From the NCBI RefSeq assembly GCF_000306235.2, contig NZ_AKWZ02000004.1:62001-126000 (forward strand): a DNA stretch of 64,000 bases, given 5' to 3'. Made by a program: the position numbers and the translations under genes. The DNA comes from Leptospira fainei serovar Hurstbridge str. BUT 6. Its GTDB lineage: Bacteria > Spirochaetota > Leptospiria > Leptospirales > Leptospiraceae. Below are positions 29,169 to 36,908 of this stretch, piece after piece. Position 1 is the first letter of the stretch, and each line of letters begins with the position of its first letter. The notes beneath the pieces are model-generated. The model made no database searches and had not been told where the DNA came from. It saw nothing but the letters and a program-made list of their open reading frames with translations.

Positions 29169-29183
29169 ATTTCCTTCGAAGAT

Positions 29184-29221
29184 AAAAATGCCGCCGCCTC
29201 CTTCAAAGCGACGGCATTTTT
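29184..29221. terminator. Bidirectional terminator
   Basis: AAAAATGCCG pairs perfectly with CGGCATTTTT across an 18-base loop. The A-tract and T-tract on the two sides make it work for both strands. It lies between the convergent enoyl-CoA hydratase gene (stop at 29168) and the glycoside-hydrolase-like gene (stop at 29252). Confidence 0.85.
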
Positions 29222-29251
29222 CGATACTTAAAAAATCAAGTTTTCTTAATA

Positions 29252-30397
29252 TTATTCGGTGATGTCCAGTTTCCCCTCTTTTGCCGATTCGCGAATCGCT
29301 TTAAAAGTTTCCCGATAATCGCTCCACGCATTCCAAACGACAAACCCGTCACTCTTACTATCCACGCTAGCTTCAATTTGCGCTTTAACATAATCCTTTA
29401 ACGTTTTTTTAGAATGAGCGATCTTCATGGTGAATCCTTGTATGTAACCGACAACTCTTGTCTCCGGGAGGGCACGCTTTTTAGCGTTCGTCAATCCGTC
29501 ATAAATCGTTTTGTATGGATTGGAAATTCGTTCGGGTTGGCCGTAAAAATGCGAAGGATACAGCATCGGATACAATACGTCCACTAATTGAGAAAAGACT
29601 TCCACTTTCTGTCCGATTAGATCATCTTTATTGAATGGGATTCGACCGAATATATCCGCGCCAAGATACGGCAAATCCTCACATTTGTTCGCCTCGCTGC
29701 GAATCTTTCCTATGATAGATCCGATGTTTTGATATTTCTTTTTGATCGGAACCTTGATCTCCGGGTCATCGGCATATCGAATATAATCCAGTTGAATTTC
29801 CGGAAACCCCGCAGCACAGGCTTTTCCGACATAAGATAAAATCGAATTCAATCGAGCCTGAGTCGGAAACTCCGTTTTCAAGCCTCCGTCGAAGTTTACT
29901 AATCGACCAATCGGGTAAAATCCGAGTTCTTTAATTCTTCGGATTTCTTCCGCAGGAGGAGTCGCGGATTGAAGATCGATGACAAGAACATTCACGCCGG
30001 CTTCGGCAGCTTCCGATAGGACATTTTCCCATTTCTTTCGATTGGACTGATTCGAGATCAACGAGTTATGAATGTAAATCCCTCGATAAAACTTAGGTGG
30101 ATGGACGTTATTCTCGTTGTTTCGCCGAAGGACTCTAAGCTTTCGTGGAATCTTAGGCTCGGAAGAAGCGAGAGTAGTATCGGTTACAGTTTCTTTTTCA
30201 ACCGTCTTCGAAGTAATCGGTTTTTCCTTTTCGATAGTTCGATTTTGAGATCGAGCAGGCGCAGCGTTTTTTTCGCGAAGAACGTGGACCTGACTTTCCT
30301 TGGTTTTTCGATTTTCAGGAAACGGTAAGGTAAACTCCGCGCATAATGGACACGAGATCAAAATGAATAAAAGAAGGATAGAAAACGGTTTGCGCAA
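29252..30397 (-). CDS. Secreted putative glycoside hydrolase (DUF4015-like)
   Basis: The 381-aa protein starts with TTG at 30397, supported by GGAG seven bases upstream and an immediate signal peptide (KPFSILLLFILISCPLCAE). A low-complexity linker (~25-105) precedes a TIM-barrel-like domain: FYRGIYIHNSLI, VNVLVIDLQS, IQLDYIRYADD, VLYPMLYPSHFYG, TRVVGYIQGF and GFVVWNAWSDY. These blocks match the DUF4015/COG1306 putative glycosyl hydrolases related to the GH13 fold. The aspartates in DLQS and QLDYIR are candidate catalytic or binding residues. A sugar substrate cannot be assigned. Convergent with the enoyl-CoA hydratase gene, separated by the terminator. Confidence 0.8.
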   Translation of the reverse strand: MRKPFSILLLFILISCPLCAEFTLPFPENRKTKESQVHVLREKNAAPARSQNRTIEKEKPITSKTVEKETVTDTTLASSEPKIPRKLRVLRRNNENNVHPPKFYRGIYIHNSLISNQSNRKKWENVLSEAAEAGVNVLVIDLQSATPPAEEIRRIKELGFYPIGRLVNFDGGLKTEFPTQARLNSILSYVGKACAAGFPEIQLDYIRYADDPEIKVPIKKKYQNIGSIIGKIRSEANKCEDLPYLGADIFGRIPFNKDDLIGQKVEVFSQLVDVLYPMLYPSHFYGQPERISNPYKTIYDGLTNAKKRALPETRVVGYIQGFTMKIAHSKKTLKDYVKAQIEASVDSKSDGFVVWNAWSDYRETFKAIRESAKEGKLDITE

Positions 30398-30489
30398 TGT
30401 AGAACTCCAGTCTTATATTTAATATCGAACCGAATCGATTCAATCTTTTCCGGAACAGTTTAGTATCTGGAAAAAACCGGAGGAAACGA

Positions 30490-31416
30490 ATGAATTTTGG
30501 ATATGCATACGAAGATATTTTCCTCCAACACGATACCGGCGATTATCATCCCGAACGACCGGAAAGATTGGAAGCCATCATGGATCGATTAAGTAAAACA
30601 TCTTACTTTGGGAACCTTACGCATATTTCTCCCGAAAAACTTCACGAAGAAATGATTCTACCGGCACATAATAGGACATATCAAGAACGATTCGTTGCCA
30701 TCCAAGGAAAGAGAGGGGGTTTTGACGGTGACACCCCCTTCTCTCCAAAAAGTTTTGAAGCGGCGCTCCTGGCTGCGGGCAGCGGTGTAACGCTCGCAAA
30801 ACAAATTCTATCCGGAGACTTGGATTCCGGAATTGCCTTAGTTCGTCCCCCCGGCCATCACGCTGAAACGGGTCGAGCAATGGGTTTTTGTTTACTCAAT
30901 AATATTGCGATCACTGCGCATTACCTCTTGAATCGGAATATTCGAAGAGTGTATATTTTGGATTGGGACGTGCATCACGGGAACGGAACCCAGGAAATTT
31001 TTTATGATTCCGATAAGGTCTTTTTTACCTCGCTCCACCAATACCCTTTCTATCCAGGTTCCGGGTCCGTAAAGGAAACCGGTTCGGGATCGGGGAAAGG
31101 TTTTACGCTTAATATTCCTCTGCCGCGTGAATCTTCGAATTCGGATTATCTGCAGGAATTTCAAGAAAAGGTAATTCCCTCGATTCTAGAATTCGAGCCG
31201 GAATTCCTATTGATTTCGGCAGGCTTCGACGCCCATAAACAAGATCCTCTCGGTGGTATGTCCCTTTCTACGAACGCTTTTTCCGAATTTACTCGGCTGG
31301 CCAAGGAGGCGGCGTCTCAATCTAAGGCAAAGATACTTTCCTTTCTCGAGGGCGGTTATGATCTTCAGGCACTGGCCGAAAGTGTGGAAGCTCACGTAGC
31401 TGTATTAGCGGACTAA
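30490..31416 (+). CDS. Histone deacetylase family protein (acetoin utilisation/acetylpolyamine type)
   Basis: The 308-aa enzyme shows the arginase/deacetylase fold: DTGDYHPERPERLEAI near the start, VRPPGHHAETGRAMGFC (the catalytic His pair), ILDWDVHHGNGTQEIF (zinc-binding Asp and His), SAGFDAHKQDPLGGM (second zinc Asp) and EGGYDL. All metal-site residues are present, so it should be active as a Zn-dependent deacylase. In bacteria this family includes AcuC and acetylpolyamine amidohydrolases; the substrate is unknown. GGAGG lies 6 bases before the ATG. It is followed by a small ORF 25 bp downstream. Confidence 0.92.
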   Translation: MNFGYAYEDIFLQHDTGDYHPERPERLEAIMDRLSKTSYFGNLTHISPEKLHEEMILPAHNRTYQERFVAIQGKRGGFDGDTPFSPKSFEAALLAAGSGVTLAKQILSGDLDSGIALVRPPGHHAETGRAMGFCLLNNIAITAHYLLNRNIRRVYILDWDVHHGNGTQEIFYDSDKVFFTSLHQYPFYPGSGSVKETGSGSGKGFTLNIPLPRESSNSDYLQEFQEKVIPSILEFEPEFLLISAGFDAHKQDPLGGMSLSTNAFSEFTRLAKEAASQSKAKILSFLEGGYDLQALAESVEAHVAVLAD

Positions 31417-31441
31417 AGGGGCTTAAAAAAGTAACGCAGCT

Positions 31442-31699
31442 ATGTCAAACTTCGCCGATACTAGGAATATGCAGGAGTTCTCCCCGCAATCTGACCTCGC
31501 CGTTCGATTTCGAAATTATGTAATTTTACTAGATCGGATTCTGAGAGAAGTGGAGGACGAATTGGAAGAAAACCGTGCGATCCGCCATGAATGGTCGGAA
31601 TGGCATAGTAATTGGAAAAAAGTCTGGCTGAATCAGACGGAAGAATCCGCTCAACTCCGGGAAAGAGTGTCAGTGAAGTTCCGGAACCGATTACCTTAA
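31442..31699 (+). CDS. Small conserved hypothetical protein
   Basis: An 85-aa cytoplasmic, mostly helical and charged protein (YVILLDRILREVEDELEENRA). No domain was recognised. It lies 25 bp after the deacetylase gene in the same direction and probably shares its transcript. Codon use matches its neighbours, and no shadow gene competes. The RBS is weak. Confidence 0.6.
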   Translation: MSNFADTRNMQEFSPQSDLAVRFRNYVILLDRILREVEDELEENRAIRHEWSEWHSNWKKVWLNQTEESAQLRERVSVKFRNRLP

Positions 31700-32022
31700 A
31701 TATCCGACGAACCGGCTTTTTCCACCGATGAAACGAACTCCAGACTCGGTTGTTCTTCTATAAATTCAATTGGCCGAAAGAATTTTCCCCACCCTTCTGG
31801 GCGGGGGCTGGAGCGAAGCGGTGGAAAATTCCGTATGTCACAAAATTCACCTCCAAGCAACTCCTTTCTACCTGCAAAACTTGTTGGAGCTCCTGCCGAC
31901 TCTTAGCTTTAGCGTTTCTCATAGATATAGGATAAATAGGCGTTCGAGCAACCGAAACAGTTCGAAAAAGGGGTTGAAATTATGTCTCTAAACCGATTCA
32001 CTCGGAAATACTGAGGAATAGA
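31700..32022. other. Intergenic region with dispersed element copy 1
   Basis: About 320 bp. Bases 31781-31830 hold a copy of the GC-rich hairpin element. Beyond that it presumably contains the promoter of the NHL gene, whose RBS is AGGAA just before 32023. No ORF was supported. Confidence 0.45.
31781..31830 (-). repeat. Dispersed GC-rich hairpin element, copy 1
   Basis: On the minus strand: TTTTCCACCGCTTCGCTCC, then a CCCCGCCC/GGGTGGGG hairpin. The ends form an inverted repeat (AATTTTCC/GGAAAATT). Copies 2 and 3 are at 36251 and 58335. Confidence 0.8.
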
Positions 32023-34062
32023 ATGGAGAGAAAACTATCGCCAAGACTCTTTCTGCTATTCCTATTAGCGGCTTTGTTAGCAGGCCCGCTCCAGCCGGAA
32101 TCCTTACCCTTTTTTAGCCTTAAGGAAAAAGAAGCGCGAACCTTTTTTAAACGCGGACTCGCCTATTACAATAAAGGAGAGTTCGCGGCCGCCCGAGAAA
32201 ACTTTCTAAAGTCCCTCTCCTTGAAGCCCGATTTCGCACACGCTAAATTCTTTCTATCCGAAACATATTACCTAAGCGGGGATTGGCAGGAAAGTTTGGC
32301 CGAATTAGAGCAGTTAGAAACTTCGGGGAAACTGAATTTAATCCGTAAAAGCAGATTGGACGCTCTTAGATTCCAATTAGGCGGAAGCAATCGCAAGGAC
32401 ACTTTAGAATATTATAAATCAATTAATGGCGACGACCTCAGGAGGTTTCGATTTCGGAACCCGACAGACGTTGCAGTGGATGAGGAAGGATATTTATACG
32501 TCGCTAGTTTTGAAACCGCGAATATCGTAAAATTCGACGCGAACGGAAACCCGGTCGATAATTTCAAAGGTTCCTTAGGTCGTAATTTGCAAGGACCTAC
32601 TGCGATTGCCGTCCGTGGAAAATCGATATTCGTTGCGGACTATGCAGGCGATATGATCTACGAATTCGATACTCGAGGGGGCTATGTTAATCGGTTCGGT
32701 AATACCGGAAAACAGCCGGGCAATTTCCATGGACCTTCGGGAATTTTTCTTACGAGAGAGGGATATCTGTTCGTTTCGGATATGGGAAACGACCGAATTC
32801 AAAAAGTTGCGAGGGACGGAAGCTTTCTTCAAGAAATAGGAAAGGGTATTTTAAGACAACCCGCCGGTCTTAAAATCAATTCAAAAGGGGAGATCTTTGT
32901 AGCCGACAAGGGCAACCGAAGGATCGTCGTTTTTGATAAGGAAGGAAATTATCTAAAAGAGATAACTCATCCGGCTTTAAAAAAACCCCGAAATCTGACA
33001 ATCCGCGAAAATAAAATTTACTTAGCCGACGAAGCTGCAGGCCTATTCATCTATGATTCAATTTCCAAGAATTGGTCAAATTTTGAAAGTTTCAGGGATT
33101 CGAAGAATAACGTCAGAAATTTCGACCAAGCTTTTGGAATCGGTTTCGATTATACCGGAACGATGTTTGTAACGGATTTCAATCGACATAGATTGGATAT
33201 CTTTTCACCGAAGGGTCAGCTAGCATCCAACTTAGACCTGTTAGTCGAGAGAGTGATCAGCTCCGATTACCCCGATATTTCCTTAGTCGTGCAGGCCCGA
33301 GATCGCCACGGCGCAGCAGTAAAGGCCATACCTCGCAATTCTTTTCGGATCTACGAGATGGATAACCTTTCTCCGCTCATCGGACTTACGAATATGCAGA
33401 AATATAATAATCGAGTGACGGTCTCGATAGTGACGGAAAATTCCAAACAAATCGCGGAATCATACCCGCTGATTGAAAAAGCGTTAAAACCGTTCCTATC
33501 GGAAATCCGTTCCGAAGATAAGATTCAGCTTCTGCGATCCGGAAAAGACACTCAGGTCGCTTATGCATTTGGAAAAAGTATGTACGATATTTTTCGTGCG
33601 ATTAGAGCTTTTACTCCGGAAGAAGAATCACAAATCGGTAAATCGTTACAGAGAGGAATTACGGATTTGCTGGATAGCGTCGGACCTCGAGCGGTCTTAG
33701 CCGTCGTTTCCGGCAAGGATTTGAAAGCCGGATTTACGCAATTTTCCCCAACGAAAATTATACGCTTTGCCGTAGCTCACGATATTCCGATCTTCTTTCT
33801 CTGTTTGGGGGAAGAGGGAGAATCGGTTCAGGTGTACAAAGAAATTGCGGAAAAATCCGGCGGGAAATTCTTAATGATCCCCGGAGGAGGAGCTGAAAAG
33901 AGTTTGCGGAATTGGGTGGAATCCAAAAAAGATCGGCGGTATTTACTGTCATTCAAAAGCCGTATCGACTCGTCCGGCGGCGACGTATATATCCCCGTTG
34001 TCGTCGAAGCAGTATTCAGAAATTCGAACGGCAAAGCGGAAACCGGATTTTTCAGCCCATGA
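32023..34062 (+). CDS. Exported TPR-NHL-VWA-like protein
   Basis: The 679-aa protein has an N-terminal signal or anchor (PRLFLLFLLAALLAGPL), a short TPR unit (~38-110: FFKRGLAYYNKGEFAAAREN), then an NHL six-bladed propeller (~140-400: PTDVAVDEEGYLYVASF, GPTAIAVRGKSIFVADYAG, GPSGIFLTREGYLFVSDMGNDR, PAGLKINSKGEIFVADKGNRR). The last ~230 residues resemble a von Willebrand A-like fold (TVSIVTENSKQI, then LLDSVGPRAVLAVVSG), though a full DxSxS metal site is missing. This suggests a scaffold or binding protein in the periplasm. The stop overlaps the next gene by 4 bp (ATGA), so the pair is coupled. Confidence 0.8.
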   Translation: MERKLSPRLFLLFLLAALLAGPLQPESLPFFSLKEKEARTFFKRGLAYYNKGEFAAARENFLKSLSLKPDFAHAKFFLSETYYLSGDWQESLAELEQLETSGKLNLIRKSRLDALRFQLGGSNRKDTLEYYKSINGDDLRRFRFRNPTDVAVDEEGYLYVASFETANIVKFDANGNPVDNFKGSLGRNLQGPTAIAVRGKSIFVADYAGDMIYEFDTRGGYVNRFGNTGKQPGNFHGPSGIFLTREGYLFVSDMGNDRIQKVARDGSFLQEIGKGILRQPAGLKINSKGEIFVADKGNRRIVVFDKEGNYLKEITHPALKKPRNLTIRENKIYLADEAAGLFIYDSISKNWSNFESFRDSKNNVRNFDQAFGIGFDYTGTMFVTDFNRHRLDIFSPKGQLASNLDLLVERVISSDYPDISLVVQARDRHGAAVKAIPRNSFRIYEMDNLSPLIGLTNMQKYNNRVTVSIVTENSKQIAESYPLIEKALKPFLSEIRSEDKIQLLRSGKDTQVAYAFGKSMYDIFRAIRAFTPEEESQIGKSLQRGITDLLDSVGPRAVLAVVSGKDLKAGFTQFSPTKIIRFAVAHDIPIFFLCLGEEGESVQVYKEIAEKSGGKFLMIPGGGAEKSLRNWVESKKDRRYLLSFKSRIDSSGGDVYIPVVVEAVFRNSNGKAETGFFSP

Positions 34063-36068
34063 GAATTTTAATAAAAGATAAATTTCTTTTTTATAATATA
34101 TTTACTATTTTATCGATCCTGGTATTATCGTGGGCTTCGCCTATCTTCTCCAAAGAAACGATAGAATGGATTAAAGAAGGAGAATCCGCCCTAAAAAGCC
34201 GAAATTATGCGGATGCCTACGACGCATTTAGGGAGGCAATCCAAAAAAATCCGCAGTCCGTAAGATCCCATCTCGGTCTTTCCGAGGCAGCATTAAGACT
34301 TCATAAAGAAAAGGAAGCGCTACGTTCCCTAAATAAAGTCTTAGAATTGGAGCCGAAAAATAAGACAGCCGTCAAAACTAAGGCGGTAACGCTTTCCAAA
34401 CTTGGGCAGTATGAGGAAGCGCTGACCGTGATTCGCCCGTTTCTGGACGAGGATCGATACGATACGGATTTATTTCCCGTATTGGTGGAAGTTCAATTAG
34501 CACAAGGCAATACTGAGAAAGCGACCTTCGAATTGAATTCCGCATCATCTCGAATGCCGAAAAATCGGGAAATCCGAATGCTGGAGGCGAGAGTTGCTGC
34601 GCTCGGAGGTAATTTTTCGAAGGCCCAGGCATTAAGAAGTCAGCTGGAATCGGAAACTTCCGACGACCCGAGCGTATTTTTAGAGTCCGGAAAATTTTTG
34701 CTCCTTTGGTCGGAGAAACTGTCTGGAAATCGAAGGGATTCCAAAATTCAGGAATCGGCAGAAAAACTTGAACGGGCAGTTGCACTTTATCCGGATGAAG
34801 AGGAAGCGCTTAGATTACTCGCTAAAACGAGAATCTATTCCGGACGATATATGGATGCGGAAGAATTTCTGAACCGATTATTGACTCTCTTCCCTACTTC
34901 GACCGAATATTTATATTTACGATCGTTTGCTCGTCTTAAAAAAGATCCTAACTCGAAAGAAGGTCGGACCGACCTTGAACGTCTGCTTAGTCTCGACGAT
35001 TTGGACCCTTTCATACGGGAGAGAGCCGAAACGTTATGCTTAGAAACTCTTCCTGAAGGGAACAATACTCGCAGAACTTTAGGAGAATATAGATTGCAGC
35101 GTTTTCGCGCAAATCGAAACAGTTTCTTATACGATCTAGCTTGGGTTCATCTGATGCGAGCGAGAGAATTACTCCCGAATCGGCCGGAAATTCTCGTACT
35201 AGTTTTGGAAGAATATAAGAGAAGAGGTTTATTCCCGCAGTACTTCAACCTTCTCTTAACATTGAGGGAAAAATTCCCGGATAATAAGAAATACGGATAC
35301 GCGATCGAAAATAATCTAGACAATTTTAAAAAGACATTAAGCTATCGCGAAGGCCTGATCAAAATCGGAGAATTCGGTATCGAAGAAGACTACGGCCGAA
35401 CTCCTCCGGAGCTTTTAATCTTCGATCTTGAGACGGAGGATTTTTTATCTAAACACCCGGACGCACCTGTAATTGCCGGAAAAGCAATTCGATCTTTCCT
35501 CTCCAAAGATCCTCGAATCAGAGCCGTGGATCTGGACTCATTTCGGAAGAAGGAAGGATTGGACCAAGAACCGTATTCCGGAGCAATCATCAAAACTGAG
35601 AAGAACTTTTCCCAAATCAAAACCGTGAAGGGAGAATCGCTCCGATTTGTAGCTAGCGGAAAACTCTCCTTTAAAAACGGGGCTCTAAGAATGGAATGGA
35701 CCTTAAGAGACCGCAAAGAAGAAAAAAATCTAGGAACGTTTCGAGTCTATGCGAAAGGTCGCGATGCGCTTTCCGAAGCGACTCTACGCAGCCGAGACAA
35801 ACTTCTATCCTTAATACCTGCCATGGGTAGAGTGCATCGAGTGAAAGAAGATTCGATCATAATCAACGCAGGAATAATCGACGGAATCGCTAAAGGTTCG
35901 ACTCTATATTTGTATAATTCTTCCGCAAAGGTCGGAGAAGCTATCGTGCAAGAAGCGGATCTATATACCTCTAAGGCGATTCCTAAGAATACCGATGAGG
36001 TCCTGCGAACTCTTGCCGTCGGGAATAGAGCCTATTGGCATAAGACAAAAGAAGTTGGCAGCGAATAA
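34059..36068 (+). CDS. Exported TPR repeat protein
   Basis: The ORF is open from 33912, but the ATG at 34059 within the ATGA overlap is the real start: it opens with a hydrophobic signal segment (FLFYNIFTILSILVLSWAS) and gives 669 aa. Residues ~40-330 are TPR-like helical repeats (WIKEGESALKSRNYADAYDAF, HLGLSEAALRLHKEKEALRSL, EEALRLLAKTRIYSGRYMDAEEF). The C-terminal ~230 residues contain a strand-rich region with KLSFKNGALRMEWTLRDRKE that resembles lipoprotein/periplasmic beta domains. It is coupled to the NHL-VWA protein and likely forms a complex with it. Dispersed element copy 2 lies 180 bp after the stop. Confidence 0.78.
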   Translation: MRILIKDKFLFYNIFTILSILVLSWASPIFSKETIEWIKEGESALKSRNYADAYDAFREAIQKNPQSVRSHLGLSEAALRLHKEKEALRSLNKVLELEPKNKTAVKTKAVTLSKLGQYEEALTVIRPFLDEDRYDTDLFPVLVEVQLAQGNTEKATFELNSASSRMPKNREIRMLEARVAALGGNFSKAQALRSQLESETSDDPSVFLESGKFLLLWSEKLSGNRRDSKIQESAEKLERAVALYPDEEEALRLLAKTRIYSGRYMDAEEFLNRLLTLFPTSTEYLYLRSFARLKKDPNSKEGRTDLERLLSLDDLDPFIRERAETLCLETLPEGNNTRRTLGEYRLQRFRANRNSFLYDLAWVHLMRARELLPNRPEILVLVLEEYKRRGLFPQYFNLLLTLREKFPDNKKYGYAIENNLDNFKKTLSYREGLIKIGEFGIEEDYGRTPPELLIFDLETEDFLSKHPDAPVIAGKAIRSFLSKDPRIRAVDLDSFRKKEGLDQEPYSGAIIKTEKNFSQIKTVKGESLRFVASGKLSFKNGALRMEWTLRDRKEEKNLGTFRVYAKGRDALSEATLRSRDKLLSLIPAMGRVHRVKEDSIIINAGIIDGIAKGSTLYLYNSSAKVGEAIVQEADLYTSKAIPKNTDEVLRTLAVGNRAYWHKTKEVGSE

Positions 36069-36250
36069 ACCGATTCTTCCTAAATCTATCAAATCCGCAG
36101 ATGCGCAACTGGACGAACGGAACTCCTCTTTTCAAACTGGAATATATTTTCAGTAGTTCGGGCATCTTAAGAGAAAATAACGAGCAGGAGCTCCAACAAA
36201 CGCCACGGATATAAAATCCTTGCTATAATGGCGATTTAATGAAATAAGGC

Positions 36251-36303
36251 ATTTTTCCACCGCTTCGCTCCGGCCCCCACCCAAATCAGGGTGGGGATTT
36301 TTT
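36251..36303 (+). repeat. Dispersed GC-rich hairpin element, copy 2
   Basis: TTTTTCCACCGCTTCGCTCC leads into a perfect CCCCACCC/GGGTGGGG stem followed by six T. In this orientation it could terminate the upstream NHL/TPR transcript. It is the only one of the three copies with a perfect Watson-Crick stem. Confidence 0.8.
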
Positions 36304-36452
36304 ACTGCAATCGGAGCGGAATCCCGATGGTTACACGTTCGCGCATGCGCAATTCGCCAATTTCATCTGGAGATCTCACTTTTTAAAAAGCATCGCCTTA
36401 AATTCCTGGGGCTTCGAGGCGCATTGATAACGAGGCTAAAATAGGTTTTTAC

Positions 36453-36480
36453 TTGCTTCTTAATAACGAGTTATCATTAT
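36453..36480 (+). promoter_or_regulatory. Promoter with Fur/Zur-like operator in the spacer
   Basis: TTGCTT (36453-36458), 16 bases, CATTAT (36475-36480) form a plausible promoter. Between and across the -10 lies the inverted repeat ATAAC-GA-GTTAT (36463-36474), extendable to TAATAACGAGTTATCATTA. The AT-rich shape resembles Fur-family sites, and a repressor bound there would block RNA polymerase. Genes downstream encode metal-uptake proteins, which fits. Confidence 0.55.
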
Positions 36481-36522
36481 TGGTAATCGGTGGACTTAAG
36501 TTATTCAAAATCAATTCGGAAT

Positions 36523-36843
36523 ATGGCTCGGCGAATTCTAATTCGCTCGGGCTTTTCCTATTTCATTTTGGCTCTCTTCTTAGGCGGATTATATCTTAGT
36601 TCATCCCACCAACACGGCTACCGAGAAAAGAACCTTGCTTACGAGCAAAAATCGCAGGTTAGCCAGAACGATCATTGCTTCCTTTGCTCCCACAACAAAC
36701 TGACCTCCTTCCGAGCAAAGCATTCTCAGACGATCACATCTGGAGTCATGTGCCTCGAACGGCTTCTCCAACCTGTATTTATTTTTAAAAAACCCCTTAA
36801 ATACGATTCACGCCGAGAACGAGCGCCTCCACTTTTCTCCTAA
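36523..36843 (+). CDS. Small membrane-anchored His/Cys protein next to TonB receptor
   Basis: A GTG at 36490 also opens this frame, but it would be only 10 bases below the -10 hexamer, so the ATG at 36523 (106 aa) is preferred. One hydrophobic segment (~9-26, GFSYFILALFLGGLYLSS) is followed by SHQHGY and then NDHCFLCSHNK, a His/Cys cluster that could bind a metal. Proteobacterial TonB-receptor genes are often preceded by a small protein of this sort (DUF2946-like), though I do not claim homology. It lies 65 bp before the receptor gene and is probably in the same metal-regulated transcript. Confidence 0.6.
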   Translation: MARRILIRSGFSYFILALFLGGLYLSSSHQHGYREKNLAYEQKSQVSQNDHCFLCSHNKLTSFRAKHSQTITSGVMCLERLLQPVFIFKKPLKYDSRRERAPPLFS

Positions 36844-36908
36844 ACATTATCGAATCTTAATGTACCGCACTAAATGCGGATTTTCCTTTATAAAAAGGAA
36901 TAGGAAAA

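Larger units (their letters stand above)
36069..36522. other. Intergenic region with element copy 2 and a metal-type promoter
   Basis: Holds dispersed element copy 2 (36251-36303) and the promoter/operator at 36453-36480. The first part downstream of the TPR gene shows no ORF. Confidence 0.5.

Noticed and set aside
36490..36522. GTG start for the His/Cys protein
   Set aside because: It would lie 10 bases below the proposed -10 hexamer with no RBS; the ATG at 36523 is more likely.
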